From contig NW_026622997.1 of NCBI RefSeq assembly GCF_023065955.2, positions 5,132,001 through 5,196,000 on the forward strand: DNA of 64,000 bases, written 5' to 3'. Positions within the stretch are counted from its first letter, which is position 1. The number at the start of each line of letters is the position of its first letter. The position numbers were made by a program, and so were the translations under genes. Shown one piece after another: positions 11,440-24,765 of the stretch. This stretch comes from Ursus arctos. Taxonomy: Eukaryota; Chordata; Mammalia; Carnivora; Ursidae. The notes beneath the pieces are model-generated. The model did no database searches. It was not told the DNA's origin and saw only the letters and a program-made list of their open reading frames with translations.

Positions 11440-11628
11440 TTTTTAAAAAAGATTTTATTTATTTATTTGAGATAGAGCGAGAGTGAAAGAGAGAGAGCAC
11501 AAGCAGGGAGAGCAGCAAGCAGAGGAAGAAGCTGGCTCGCCACTGAGCAGGGAGCCCGACATGAGGTTCTATCCCAGGACCCAGGGCTGAAGGCAGATGC
11601 CTAACTGACTGAGCCATCTAGGCGCCCC
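11440..11628 (-). mobile_element. Can-SINE, older copy
   Basis: AAAAAAGATTTTATTTATTT through GAGCCATCTAGGCGCCCC. It is diverged, with an imperfect flanking repeat GTCTTAAA at about 11430 and 11631. Confidence 0.9.
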
Positions 11629-12577
11629 CTGTCTTAAATTTTAAATTCAGTTCCAGAAGGCACGATCTCATCCAGCTTGAAATGAGTCAGGGAATATGTT
11701 TGGAGTTGGTAGGGAAATGAGGGATGGATTGTATTCTTCAGCAGCTCTGTGTTATGCTGGCCTTGATCACTGAGGGGAAGTAGAGCAGGGATGAAGGTGA
11801 GAAGGCAGACTGTGTGCAGAGCCAAGCAACTGCAATAAACTGAACCCCAACCTGATAAGGGGCCCTAATAAAAGGTGGAAGGATAAGGGATGCTGGGACC
11901 TCCTTTATGTTCCAAGATCTTCAAAGCTCCATTTATTGAATGGGCCCTAACTTACTCTGGGCAGCACTAGTCTGGGGCCAGGCTGGGAGTGGCAAGGTTG
12001 TTATTGTTTAAAATTGAAGGTTTCAGTGCTACTAATTCCATGCAGGAGTTCTCCAAGCCCTGCTGCCATGTTACTACACTGTTAGGTACTTCTTTGGTTC
12101 ATTTCCAACAAATATCTGAATGGGTTTAAAAGCACTGGGCGCTTAGCATCAAGTATCAAAGGCTTTTATAATCAATAGGAGGCTAAATGAGAGAGGGCAG
12201 TCATATTATGCAACGTGGTTTCTACAACAGAGGTCATAGGTCAAAGGCTTCGTGAACATTCTAGAAGGATAGATTGTTGAACAGTATGTCTGGAATGTGA
12301 TGCTTTTCAAAAAAATAAAGAAGTTTAGGGAATTTAGCACATCATAGGCTCCTCCAGAAGATTCACAGATTTACTGACGGAATAAAAGCTTTCAGGTTCT
12401 GCACTGAAGACACACATTTATCAATCTTTCTAAACAGGGAACCAGTTTGTGTGTGTGCCTGCTTAGGTAACGTACCACCTGTTAACATCCCATGGGACTA
12501 TATTCTGCTGAATACAGTCATGGACATTCAGATTGAGAAGGACTCAGGAAAGGGGTCTGCTATCCCTTGGAGTCCGG

Positions 12578-12610
12578 GGTGAGCCTCCAGGGTGAGCCTC
12601 CAGGGTGAGC
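12578..12610. repeat. 13-bp tandem repeat, 2.5 copies
   Basis: Unit GGTGAGCCTCCAG at 12578-12590 and 12591-12603, then a partial GGTGAGC. Each unit contains the donor-like string GGTGAG, but there is no exon beside it. Confidence 0.9.
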
Positions 12611-12925
12611 ACTGTTCAGAGGGATGCTTATGTAACTAGTAAGCTAGGGCAACCGTGCTCAAGGAAAGGGTGCCAAACCTGATCTTATTCCCAAATGAGC
12701 CTGCCCTCGTATAGGTTGTTGAGAGAACCCAGTATTTGTAGAATGGAAGATTGCACAGTTTTTGTGCCTGTTACATCCTCTGTGGTCTTAATGATTTGTA
12801 ACCTGTTGGAACACCTGACCAGTGACAATACTGTGAAGTGCACTCGCCATGAAAAGCCTCATGAATATGTTGACTACGTCTTCACTTATTATGCATTTAT
12901 TGATTTTACTTTGGGAGGGACTTTT

Positions 12926-13144
12926 TAAAATTTTTGTATTTGTTTTATTTTTTTAAAAGATTTTATTTATTTATTTGACAGAGAGAGAGAGGCAGCGAGA
13001 GAGGGAACACAAGCAGGGGGAGTGGGAGAGGGAGAAGTAGGCTTTCCGCTGAGCAGGGAGCCTGATGCAGGGCTCGATCCCAGAACCCTGGGATCACACC
13101 CTGAACCGAAGGCAGACGCTTAACTACTGAGCCACCCAGGTGCC
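12926..13144 (-). mobile_element. Can-SINE
   Basis: Reverse copy ending GAGCCACCCAGGTGCC. It is flanked by GGAGGGACTTTT at about 12914 and again at about 13148. Confidence 0.93.
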
Positions 13145-13419
13145 CTTAGGAGGGACTTTTAAGGAACTCATGACTTGGTTGATTTCAGTTAGATTAGATG
13201 TGATTCTCTATTTGGGTACTTTTTAGACAGGTTTCCTAACATAGTGTTAGCAGAGTTTTATACCCTTTCTAGCAACCCTATAGGCGGAAAGAAATGAAAG
13301 AATAAAAGGTACTGTTCTCAGGCCTTTGCAGTGGCGGGGCCTCACCTCGCCTCTGGTCATCTAGTGAAGCCAGGTGATCTTTAGTGCTCCCTTGGAGGAT
13401 GAGACAAGTTTGTTGTTGT

Positions 13420-13610
13420 TGTTTTTTTAAAGATTTTATTTATTTATTTGACAGAGACAGCCAGCGAGAGAGGGAACACAAGCAGGGGAGTGGGAGAGGA
13501 AGAAGCAGGCTCCTAGCGGAGGAGCCTGATGTGGGGCTCGATCCCACAACGCCGGGATCACGCCCTGAGCCGAAGGCAGACGCTTAATGACTGTGCCCCC
13601 CAGGCGCCCC
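13420..13610 (-). mobile_element. Can-SINE
   Basis: Reverse copy ending CAGGCGCCCC. It is flanked by GAGACAAG at 13401-13408 and 13611-13618, with a GTT run at the A-tail side. Confidence 0.93.
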
Positions 13611-13904
13611 GAGACAAGATTTGTTTATCCTTTGAACCATGGGGCAAGGTGGTCAGCCAAGAGCAGGAGGTCCAAAGCCCCAATGCCCGTTTCTTCAGAA
13701 GAGTATCTGAGGGGTAGTTCTTCTAAAATGCAGATTCTTAGAAACAGCAGAAACTCAGGGGCCTTTATATTCACTTGAGGCAGCCCTAGACTAATATCTA
13801 AGATTCTGAAGAGCTCTGGCTCCCTTTCCCTGCCTACTGCTCTGTGTTTGGTATAGAAATCCCAGCTGAACAGAGTCCCAGGGATCACTTACCTTGATTC
13901 CATC

Positions 13905-14005
13905 ACTGTGTAGACAGAGAAACTGAAGTTCAGAGACATGAAGGGACTTGCCCACAATTCCATAGTTGGTCCAGGTAGCTTGATAGCAACCTGGGTCTTC
14001 TTTCC
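13905..14005 (-). repeat. MIR
   Basis: AGAGAAACTGAAGTTCAGAGAC then GGGACTTGCCCACAATTCC follows the reverse MIR core. Confidence 0.65.
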
Positions 14006-14079
14006 CAGGCCAGAGATTTCCCCAGAGTGCCTTACTGTCTTGGTCCTCTCCTTGAATGACTGATGCTTGTGAATCTGCA

Positions 14080-14200
14080 AGTAGTGTTAGTAGAATTTGC
14101 CACATCAGCTTTGGACAGGGTTATACCATTTGTGCCCTTACTGGCAGTGTATGAAAGTTCCTGTTTCCCATACTATCACCAGCACGGAGTTTTGTTCTTC
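14080..14200 (-). repeat. Ancient L1ME-like fragment
   Basis: CCCTTACTGGCAGTGTATGAAAGTTCCTGTTTCCC resembles the old L1 sequence CCACCAGCAGTGTATGAGAGTGCC. The strand is uncertain. Confidence 0.5.
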
Positions 14201-14304
14201 ATTACTATTAATTAGCAAAATTTTTGTTTTGTTTTATTTGCTGTGAATGCCATCCTCACAGTGCTGTGTCTCTTGCCCAGACAGTTCTTCCCTTTGAAGA
14301 CAGG

Positions 14305-14332
14305 GAGTGATTGATTGATTGACTGATTGGTT
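14305..14332. repeat. TTGA/CTGA tetranucleotide run
   Basis: GATTGATTGATTGACTGATTGGTTGAG, an impure microsatellite next to a MIR-like stretch. Confidence 0.8.
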
Positions 14333-17059
14333 GAGCTCTTGCTACAAGCCAGACCCTGGGACAGATGCTGGAGATAACAGAAGGGAATCAATCCCAATAT
14401 TTGCCCCGATGAAGCCCTTAGAGTATAAATAAGATATATATTATAGATATTTTATAAATACTACTAATAATTAAGTCTAGAAAAGGAAGAGCTCTGGCTC
14501 AGGATAGGCCCTCAGTGCTAGGAGTCAAGTAGGAACACAGGCTGTGGAAGCTCAGAGAATAAGGTCCCTTCTCTGCCGCATGAATCTGGAGGTATTTGAC
14601 TGGGTTTCTGGAAATGACTGGGAATTTGAAAAATCTGGTCAGTAGCATTCCATCCAGGAGGAAGCTGGTAGTGCCAAGACATGACTTCTGGTAGAGCTCT
14701 GATTCCATGACAGTCACACCAATGTCTTTCGATCCTCCAAAAGCTCTGAGAGCCCAGCAGGGCAGATGGCATTGTCCTGGTTCCTTCACAGCATAATCAG
14801 ACCTGGTGACTTGCTCATGTCACCTCCAACAAGTGGCAGGGCCAGGGGGAAAATTAATTGCCACATTTATTAATTTCAAATAGGAATTAAGTCCAGACCT
14901 GTAATTAAAATATTTAAGGGGAAAAAAGCCTTTGTTTTGCTGTTTAGGACTTGGCTGGGGGGTTGCTTGCTTTTGCTGGGGTGTTCCCTTATTTGTGAGT
15001 TGCGTCTTCAGTGCTGACTGATTACTCCAGATTTGTAGGCTGGTGAAAACTCCTATCACAAAGACGGTGCTTTTTCATATCAGGAACCCCGTATTGTTTA
15101 TAGGTGCTGAGGAAGTAATATTGAGCAATGAAAGATTTCTCCCTTCCCCTGAAAAAAGAAACAGAACTCTATCTTTCTAATGTAAAAATTTCAGAGTTTG
15201 TTTCATTTTTCATTCTGTGTATTTAACCAGAGCACCTGCAGGAAACAAAACTATTTTTGCTATCAACAAAAATGCTTTAAAAAGTATTCTTATTCCTTCA
15301 CTGGACTAATTCTCCAAATAGTTTTAAGTTTTAAAGGATGTATATTTTAGGATTAAATAGAAAAAAACAGTAGTTTATATGCATATATTCAAACCAGGGT
15401 ATTGTATGTATACCACGTAGGTTTTTGAGCTTGAGTTCAGCTTGGATGTGTATTCTTTCCATTTTAAGTTGTGACTTTTATACTTTGAACCACCTAAGTT
15501 TTTTTTTTTTTTCCCAAAGAATAAGCTGTTGTCATAGAAGTCACTTATTCCTGGGGGTTCTGTTTTATATTTCCTTTAACACTAAAGACATTTTTTTGAG
15601 GTGCCCAGGCTCACAATTTAATTTTGTTAGTTTTGTTTATGGTTGGGCATGTCTTCTGGTTCTAATACTTATTGTTATCTACATGTCTGTACTGCTGTCT
15701 TTATTACCCACGTATTTATGAGAAAACTCTCACCAAGGTGAGCTGTTCCATCTACTCGGACAGCGGTGCTGGGAGACCGAGAGGCTCCTTGACAGACCTT
15801 GGTCATCTGCTACATGTCTGTGTGGTGACCCACCCCATTTCACTACCTCAAAAGTTTAGCTGGTTTCCCAACTGTAAAAGCACACTAGAACCAAGGGGTT
15901 AAGTGGCATTTAAAGTTTAAGAAACTATGCTTCAATGTGTTCTTTTTTCTTCCACCCTCTTGCCTGCCCAAGCCCTACCCTTCCTCACAGCTTGGCCCTA
16001 GCTCTCCTTCTTCTGAGAAGGACACTCCCAGTGCCCTCCAGCCTCAGGACTTCTTCCCTTTTCTCTGCAGTATTTGTCGTTTGTCCTCTTAACTGGCTGT
16101 GAACTGTACACCCTCTGACAGCTTCTGTAGTCTCTTGAGCGGTCATTTAACCACTGTTCGATGAACTAGCTCTTCGCTGCCTGTGTCCAAGCTCCAGCTG
16201 CCCTCAGGCCCACAGCGGGCGGGTGCCGCGTTGGGATTTCTTTGGCCTTCCCCAGCACTCAACCCTCTGCAGATGCTCGCCGATGAGCTGAGAACCACAT
16301 GCGTGTTCAGCTCCATTCCAAAATGAGAAATCCTGTCTTTGGTCATTTGTGGCACATTGACGGGTATGAAAGAAGAGCTGTGCCAAGAGTGATTTATTAA
16401 CCATGAGTAATAAGTGAAGCCAGAGGATCTGGTTAATGCAACCCAGCCTCACTTATGTGCGTTGTTTGTTCTGTTCCTCACTTGTCAGTAAGTGTTAAGA
16501 AACATAGACGTACTGTTTTATGGAGCTCTTGTGGACTCTAGTTCAGAATTACGTCTTGCTAACCAAGAATCCCCTGTGACACTTCCGTGACTTTCTGATT
16601 GATTTCTTAAGGATCCTTCGGCTACTTTTGGTTTGCATTAGGAGCTTGGTCCTACAAGGAGGAAAGTACATCTAAGACACAGTGAGTGATCAGTTAAAAG
16701 GTTTGCCACAGCCAAGGCAGCATGCTTGAAGTGCAGGCAGAGTTGGTTGAGGCATTGTTTCAGATTTCAAGGAGCTTATAGCAAGATTCTGAAAAGCTGA
16801 GAGAATATTCAAGGTACAGGGGCTTGTGTTCCGGCTCAGGAGGGAGATCCTCATTGCTTGTGGTCCTGCTTTGGCAGACACACAGGCAGACTTGCACAGT
16901 GTCACCCCCAGCTCTGGTGCCTGTGTCAGTCCTCAGCTCTCAGGACCCAGGGCCCACCCTGCTCATGACCTTCAAGTCACAGGAGCTATAGGCTACCATA
17001 GCATACTTCCCCTAGCAGGATAGATAATTGACAAAAGCCACACATTTCGTCTTGTACCC

Positions 17060-17510
17060 ACAGAGGTATGGGCAACGATGTTCACCGCAACTCTGTTTGT
17101 AATGGTAAAAAATTGGAGCCAACCCACACATTTAGTAGAAGGGTAGTAGTGCTCGATTATGATACATCCATATTAAGAAATACTCTGCAGCGATTCAAAA
17201 GAAGAAGAAGAAGGTTTATATCGTATGCACAGGGAAAAGTTAATTGTTAAGCAAAAGAAGCAAATTGTAGAATAATATCCACAATATGATCCCATTTATG
17301 TAAAACTAAATATTGTTTGCATATTTCTGTGGGTACATATATATGCATGTAAATGGACAGATAAAGGTCTAGAAGGACCATGCTAGATTCCTCAGAGTGG
17401 TAAAGTGGAGTAAGATGGGAAAGAGGGTAGGAAGGATGAGTTTCATTTTTGTCTTTATTTTTATGTATTTTTCACAATGGGAGTATCTTCATAATTTCTC
17501 TTTGAATGAA
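17060..17510 (+). repeat. Ancient L1 3' fragment
   Basis: GATGTTCACCGCAACTCTGTTTG, AATTGGAGCCAACCCACAC, GATACATCCATATTAAGAAATACTC and ATATGATCCCATTTATGTAAAAC follow the classic L1ME/L1MC 3' consensus in order. Confidence 0.8.
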
Positions 17511-18597
17511 GGAAGGTAGGCAGGTGGGTGGCCATACTCTTGGTGTCTGTAGTAGTGACTAGTAGATTGCATTTGGATGTTCAGATTTGGCCGGAATGGG
17601 TTCTGTGGTAACAGTGTTCCCTATGCTTTCATATGTGCATGTTTGACATTAGACAGCTGTGTCCTTGTTGTCCATGATCAGGGGGGTATAAACCATTCAT
17701 TTCAATCATCTTAATCTTAAAAGGGGAAAGATAGCTGAAGACGAACCTTTCAGCTGTATAGATTTTATTTTCTGTATCAGTTATCTTTTACTTGATTGTT
17801 TCACTTAAATGAGTTTATGTCCTTTCTTAAGATTCACAGATTTCCCTAGTGATGCAGCTTGAAGCATTGGGCAGATTTCCTATTTGGATTGGCCATTGGA
17901 TCCAGGGTAGATGATTTTAGTTATTTTATTGGCATTGCAAAAAACATCACACTATCGAGGTCCAGGGCCTTTGAAAACAAATCATTGTTTGACCATGGTT
18001 TTCAGATTGACAGTTGTTTCCAGTGAACCCCAGTTGTTTTCACCTCTCTAAGAAAGTCTCTTTGATGCCACCCAAGTATCAGTGGTACCTACCATACCGA
18101 AGGCTTGCAGCAGCTTTCATGTGTTGAAGTAAATTTGTTTGAAGCCAACCCCAGACTTAAATAGAAATGACTCAAATAGAAATGATTATGGTAGGTATCG
18201 AAAACTGTCTAGTAATCGCTCTTTCTTGAATCAAGCTGTATCTGAGTTCCGTGTGTGTGGGCAGTCAAGTGCATAAGACAGCTCCATCTGGCTGCTGACC
18301 CTTCTGTGACAAGCTCACTTGCAAATGCAGTTCTAAAACCAGAATTCCAGCATGAATGGACTAAAAGGGACTTGAAATATTCTAGTACTTCATTGATTCT
18401 AGAGAGGAAACAGTGCTTTTTTGTTTCTAAATGAAAGAGATCTGTGTTAACCTTTCGTTTCTCTGGTTTTCTAGAGCACCCTGCATTTCAGGTGTGGACC
18501 TTCTCTTTAGTACTCAAACTTACTGACCAGCCTCTGCACATAACTGAAGACTTGTACAAACCTGCTGAACTTTTCTCTGAGTCAGGTCCCAGTGGTT

Positions 18598-18618
18598 TTG
18601 TTGTTGTTGTTGTTGTTT
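18598..18618. repeat. GTT microsatellite
   Basis: TTTTGTTGTTGTTGTTGTTG, about six units. Confidence 0.85.
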
Positions 18619-19761
18619 TAACATTTCCTGCTCAGTGCCCTGTCTTGTCCATCTTGCCCTGACTCCCCTGTGCGATCAAGTACTGACCATGTTGTGTGCT
18701 GAGTGCTGAATTTCTGAAGTGGGCCTGCCTTGTTTGCATCCCTCCTTTTTCTCAATGGGAAATGTACCAGTGGCAAGATCTCCTGGTATCTCCAAACCGG
18801 TATCTCAGGAAAAGCAAGTAGCACATGGTCTCCCCTCTGTGCTTCAGCTGGAGTGATAGTATGCATTGTTGCAACTACAGAAATTGCCTATAAATGCTGA
18901 AGCACAGGGTAGAGCTCTGTCCACTTACATAAGATCTTCAGGCTCATGAACTGGGGAATTTGGTGAAGAATTTGTAAAGAGGGGTATTTAGGCAGTCTTG
19001 TAGGACTAGTATGGTTTGGTTCAGTGGGGAGATCTGTCTTGACTAGGAGCAGCCCTTCCGGGCTGGTCAGGAAGGGGGAAATAAGCCCTGGAGCCATAGA
19101 AGATGTGTGGAAGTCGGCTGATTATAGAGTGGAGAAGGTGGTCAGCATGGTGGGGTAAGGGTGGGGCCATATTCAGTTCTCCTTTTGGCTAAATTAGGAG
19201 TTATTCCTTCAAATTCAGCAGATGTTTACTTACCTTGTAGCAAGGATTGGGGATAAAATACAAGGAGAAGTAAGGTGGGGCCCAGTGTTTAGAAGAGACA
19301 GGCACAGAAATCCCTTTAGGGGCACCCCAGGGCACAGAGGGGTTGGAGAGAAGGAGCTCTGGTGCAGATATAATGCACTTCTGCAGTTCTTTGGCCATCA
19401 ACCCTTAACAAGAAGCTCTTAGGCATGACTGTGCTGGGTGCTATGAGCCCTAGAAGGCGGAGAGTAAGTGACATAGGAGCAAAATCTGGAAAGCTTTAAT
19501 AGGGGTCCAGTTTTGCTAAGGAGTTTAAAAGGGAAGAGCAGCTTAGTTTGGAAGAAACAACCAAAGTGAATATCCTGGGGGAAATATGTTTCTGGTCCCA
19601 GGTTAGGACAGCACAGCATGTGGCTGGCAGACCATCGGGAACCTGAGCCTTATGGTGGTAGAGGCAGAGGACATCTAGCCCAAGGGAACTGAACAGGTGT
19701 CAGGCTCCTTGGGTGAAGGGCCTTTGAGTCTGCAGTCAGAGTTGGAATGAGAAGTTAAATG

Positions 19762-19788
19762 TGGTTGGTTGGCTGGTTGGTTGGTTAA
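19762..19788. repeat. GGTT tetranucleotide run
   Basis: GGTTGGTTGGCTGGTTGGTTGG, short and slightly impure. Confidence 0.85.
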
Positions 19789-20896
19789 GACCCACAGCAG
19801 GGTATAATGGCTCTATAGGTACTGTTGTTTTTAGCTATAAGAAAAAGAATGATTTAAATGTAGCTTGGTTTACTGAAGACTGGTTTAAGCAAATTTGCCA
19901 ATTTCAGGTGCTCCTAATAATTCATTGGTGGTAGGCACTGCAGGTGGACCTTTTGCCTGCCACAGCTGCAAGGGAAGTGATCCAAACTGTCTTTAAAAGC
20001 CTGAGAGTAAAGCGATGGCCCCTTGCTAGAGTCATTGTCTCAGTGCAGGCTAAGTGGACAGGTCATGCCCATACTGCTCTTTGAAGTGCTTCCCCCTCTC
20101 TGTGGTCTGACTCCTGAGATGTTTTGCAGACCTTTGTGAGTGTGCTGGTGCAGAGGGTGCTGTCAAACCCTGGGTTTGAATTGAGAAATTATTTCTCCTT
20201 TCAGTTATCACCACAATTAGTACAGATGTTGAGTTTCAACATTCAGTGCTGAGCAGCGGCTTCTTCCACTAGCTCTTATCTGCTTTTCTGATGGGAAAAC
20301 AAATGAAATACACGGCGAAAGTTGGAGCTAGTCAAGCCATACCTGCATTCAGCAGTGGTGAAGGAGGAGAAGTAGAGGCACCTGAAATCTGAATTAGAGC
20401 CTCCTTCTCTCGGGGGCCAATACAGACAGGCTTGTTTGCTTCTCAGATTTTCCCCCAATTAAAGGGAGACAATCCGTAAGATTCCTCTGGTGAAAAGCAC
20501 AGCCAGCTGCCAGAGAAGGGAGAGAACATGTGGGAAACCTGCCATGGGGTTGACCTTTTATCCTTTAAATGGTTGCAAAGAGATAATTTTTCTGTTATTG
20601 TGTGATCATGGAGAAGGCATCTCAGACAGACAGAGCTGAGCCCAGACCTTGAGTTGGGCCTTCTGGTCATGGAAACTATTCCTTAGCACAGTGGTATAGA
20701 GATCGTTTCAGAGTGTACTGGTTTTTAAAGCGGTTAGGGCTTAGCAAGGGTGGAACTGGTCCAAAATGACTTTACCTATTTAGTGATCTGCCTTGTCAAG
20801 GAGACCATCCCCACAGCACCCAAGCGGGAGGTCATTCCAAATCTACTGTAAATGATTAATTTAAACTGCATTATAGAATGCTTCAATACTATGCCC

Positions 20897-20942
20897 TAAA
20901 GTCAGAATAACATTTCTAATAAAGTCAGAATAACATTTCCAA
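20897..20942. repeat. 23-bp direct tandem duplication
   Basis: Two adjacent units, 20897-20919 and 20920-20942, each starting TAAAGTCAGAATAACATTTC, with one difference (T or C at unit position 21). Confidence 0.92.
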
Positions 20943-22467
20943 GTATTTTTTTTTTTAATGTTCCTTTAGACTGAGGCTAGCCACCTTTTCTCATGGGGAC
21001 CTCTCCTAGTGCTGCTTCTGCATGTGTGACGGCATTGTGGTGGAATAGTCTCAACCAGTCATCTTGAGGTCCTGCTGACCCCAGTGAGGGAGGGACCTCT
21101 GGCCTCCTTGGTAGCCAGTCTCACTCACTCCTTGTGAGTCCTACACGGGCTCTAACGAAGGTGGCCTGGGACTTCCTTCTATGCCTAGTGCAAGAGGATG
21201 CAGCTGTCAAAATAAAAATAGACCGTCAGATTGCTTTCAATGGCAGCAGTGGGGGAGGGAAGATTTGGTGAAGTGCTGCCCTTTCAAAGGAAGGCCATGG
21301 AATGTTGACCAGGCAATCCTTAAAACAGAGCAAGGAAAATGTGCCCCCCATTATGTTTGGGAAATAGGACACCCCTTCTGTACATGAATGTACCATGAAA
21401 TGCGCCATCTCTAATAATCCACGTTTACCTGCATTTTAGGTCCTTATGTTCAGGAAAAACGGGAGAGTTACTGTTCTCTGCTCCACTCTTCTCTACCCTT
21501 CCAGCCCATGGCTCATTCTCACTGCTCTGAGCAACATGGCCCTTCTTTTGTGGCTCATGTACTGGCCTTGACCATGTGTAGCCTTTGCATGTCATAAACA
21601 TTAGCCCTACCCATGTACAACTGGCCAGCTCTCCAGGGCAGGACCTGCTCTGGGTCAGTGTTTGTTTCATTCTTGAAACAAACCATTTCTAGGTCTGATC
21701 CCACATAGAGGAGGTGATATTAGGCCTGAGGGATTATGAATGCTCTTTAGAAAAAGTTTCTTAGCTTTTTCAAAGCTGCAGATTACATCCCAGCCTGAAG
21801 ACAAGGGGCAGTCCACAAAGTTGATAGCTCACCCTTCAGTGAATTTATTATTCTATCGTAAGTGAGAGAGTCTGAGAACTCATTTGCTTAGTAATCTGCA
21901 AGAGAGGACACAAATGACCTTTGAAACAATCCTGTGTTCCTCCCTGAGTTGGGAGATGCATTTAAGACGGGAAATAGTCACTTTCTTGCTGGAAAGGTGA
22001 GGATGACTCAGGCAGGTGTGCTCATCCAGGTCTGGGAGACAAACCGAAGTGTGAGTGTGGCTCTCTCCACCGGTTCTCGTGAGCTGTCTGCGGTCAGCAT
22101 TCTGCAGCCTGGTCTGTGTGGTGCCGTATTTGCTCCTAACCCAGGGCTGCCAGTCAGGTAGAGATGACTGACAGCAAACTCGCCTTTTCCATTTATTGAA
22201 CACGTTCCAGCTGCACTTAGTGTGTTGCACATTTTCCATCAAAGTTCTTTGTTAGAAATGTCCTATATTCGAGGAAAATTCCTCTGTCCCTTTCTTTTGC
22301 AGAGTAAGGAAGAGAATTGAGCACAAGTAGTGTTTTGGAATACTGCAATTCTAAGAAGGCGGTGTGCTGTGTCAGATATCATTTCAATGTAGAAGAAACG
22401 TGTGATATGCAGAGCAAACCCGAAGCCATCAGAATGACTCTGTGAAATGTCACTGTCTAGACCGGGC

Positions 22468-22625
22468 TCAGCACACTTTTTTTTAAAATCAAGGGACAGA
22501 TGGTAAATATTTTGAGCTTTGTGGGCCTGAAGTTCCCTGTGACAGTACAATGCTCTATCCTGTAGCATGAAAGGAGCTATAGACAATACATAGATGAACA
22601 GGTGTGACCGTGTCCCAATAAACAT
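22468..22625 (+). repeat. DNA-transposon-derived fragment (hAT type, name uncertain)
   Basis: GACAGATGGTAAATATTTTGAGC, TTTGTGGGCCTGAAG, ATGAAAGGAGCTATAGACAATAC and GTGTCCCAATAAA match a common mammalian interspersed repeat (AGGGCCAGATAGTAAATATTTTAGG...). I am not sure of its Repbase name. Confidence 0.5.
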
Positions 22626-23904
22626 GGGCCTTTTGCCCAATAAACTCCTGGCATCTTCCAGGAGTCTGTGTGCCAGCCATGTAGTGTGGTGTCAGGGCAT
22701 TTAGGACAGGGAGCCGGAGCCAGCCTGAGTTGGAGGGAATGATGTCAGGGAAGGCTCTGTGCATAGGGCTGGTGGGTCACATCAGGGGCGGTTCCACTAA
22801 GGAAGTGCCCCTGGGAGCAGTCCTGAAGAAGAAGGGTGTTCCAGAGGAAACAAACAAGCAAACAAACAAACACACACTGGGGAGAAGAAGTGACCCTGGG
22901 GAGGAGTGGGCAGGAAAGTACAGAGATTCTCAGGCAGCCTAGATACCTGGAGTTTGGTGAGCTGGGGGAGGTGAGCTTAGGAGGGAAGTTGTAGACAAGT
23001 CCTGAAGGATTGTGAACAGGATCTTTACTTTGCAGACAGGATGGATCCACTGAATATACTTTAGCAGCTGAGGCAGATTTACCTTTGTGTCTTTTACCAG
23101 TGGTAGCTGTAGAATGCTCCTGAAGTATCTACTGCTGATTTCTTCTGATGTCCAAGCATCAGTTTTCAATAATGGTAATTTTTGGTATGGTCATTTATCC
23201 TTAACATTCATTAAGTAATATTGTAGAATTACTTGGTTTGGAGAGATTGCTGAAACTGGCCCCGTTTTCATGAGTCACACTGAATACATCAGCGATCGTC
23301 AGACACAACTGAAATCACAGAAGAGGGCTTTCAGTGGTGGGTTGGAGCTGGCGCGAATCTCCCTCACCACCTTCCCATAACCCACCCATGTTGGCTCAAG
23401 GAAATTCAATGTGCTGACTTTGCCCACTTTAGCCTTTCAATGAAATAGTTGGAGCAAAAATAAGCATTTGGGTCCTCATCTGTTGATCTGACAAGTCAAA
23501 TGTATGTCGTTTTTTGACTAACCTGAAAGAAGCCAGCAGGTGTTGGAGGGTTCTCATTTGCATTTTTTCTCACAAAATCAAACCAAAGGCTAAATCTTGT
23601 CTCTCCACTCCGACCTTCCCACCCCTCCCCACCCCATCAAGTACCACAGAGTTCTTGGAAGTTGTTATTTGTAGTAGTGTTTCCTAAATTTAGCTGGTGC
23701 AGGAAGAATCAGTGGCAAATGGGTGCCTGAAGAAAATGCATCTTGGGTTTAGACCTAGACTCAAAACATGTATAACGTAGCACAACTAAAGGTCGGTATT
23801 TATCTTCTGTGGTGATTTTCTACAGTGATTCCTAGGAGATTTCTGTTCTGGTACAAACAGAAAGGGAGATGGTCAAGAATCTCACCCCCTAGACCTTACC
23901 TGTT

Positions 23905-24102
23905 TTTTTGTTTTTGTTTTTTTAGATTTTATTTACTTATTGGTGGGGGGGGGGAGATTGAGAGAATGGGTGAGAGGAGGGGCAGAAGGAGAAGCAGACT
24001 CCCCTTGGCGAGGAAGCCCAAAGCAGGACTCGACCCCAGGACCCCAGGACCACGACCTGAGCCGAAGGCAAACGCTTAACCGACTGAGCCACCCAGGAGC
24101 CC
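23905..24102 (-). mobile_element. Can-SINE, older copy
   Basis: TTTAGATTTTATTTACTTATTGG with a G(10) run, ending GAGCCACCCAGGAGCCC. CCTGTTTTT flanks both sides. Confidence 0.9.
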
Positions 24103-24529
24103 TGTTTTTGTTTTTTGCTTTTTAAAGCCGACTTCCAGTTCTTAGTCCACAGACATACATAAGTTTTTCCAGATGTAATCTTTCTGCAGATATAATTTTG
24201 TAGTCTACTTTTTCCCTTTAAAAGATGTTATTGGCTATGTAAAAATTCTTAAATTGAGGAGAAATAATGATCAAAATCCATGGGCCAGGTACTGGGTTTG
24301 GCATCCATGTGTAGAACGTAGGTGGAGATCTTCCTGTGCTTTCTCTGGAGTAAGACACTCCACGAAGAGGCAACTTTGAAAGGAGAGTAAACTGTTAAAC
24401 CTTGCATGCACATCTGAAAGCAAGTTCAAGTGAGAAATTGCCGTCTCTTGGGTCTGTGACCTTCAGGAGTGTGGCTAGGCTAATTTTTTCAGGTTACCTG
24501 CCTTTAGGTTTATATGAAGGTACAGAAGT

Positions 24530-24765
24530 AGTCAAATTCATAGAGACAGACAGTAGAATTGGGGGTTACCGGGGACTGGGGGAAGGGCTAATGGGAGTTA
24601 GTGTTTAATGGGTACAGAGTTTCCATTTGGGAAGATGAAAAAGTTCTAGAGATGAATGGTTGTGATGAGAATGTGAATATACATGATGCCGCTGAACTGC
24701 ATACTTAAAAATGGTTAAAATGGCAAATTCTATGTTATGTCTATTTTACTACAATAAAAAGTACG
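24530..24765 (+). repeat. Ancient L1MB-like 3' end
   Basis: TTTAATGGGTACAGAGTTTCC, GATGAAAAAGTTCTAGAGATG, GAACTGCATACTTAAAAATGG and TTTTACTACAATAAAAAG follow the L1MB terminal consensus. Confidence 0.85.
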
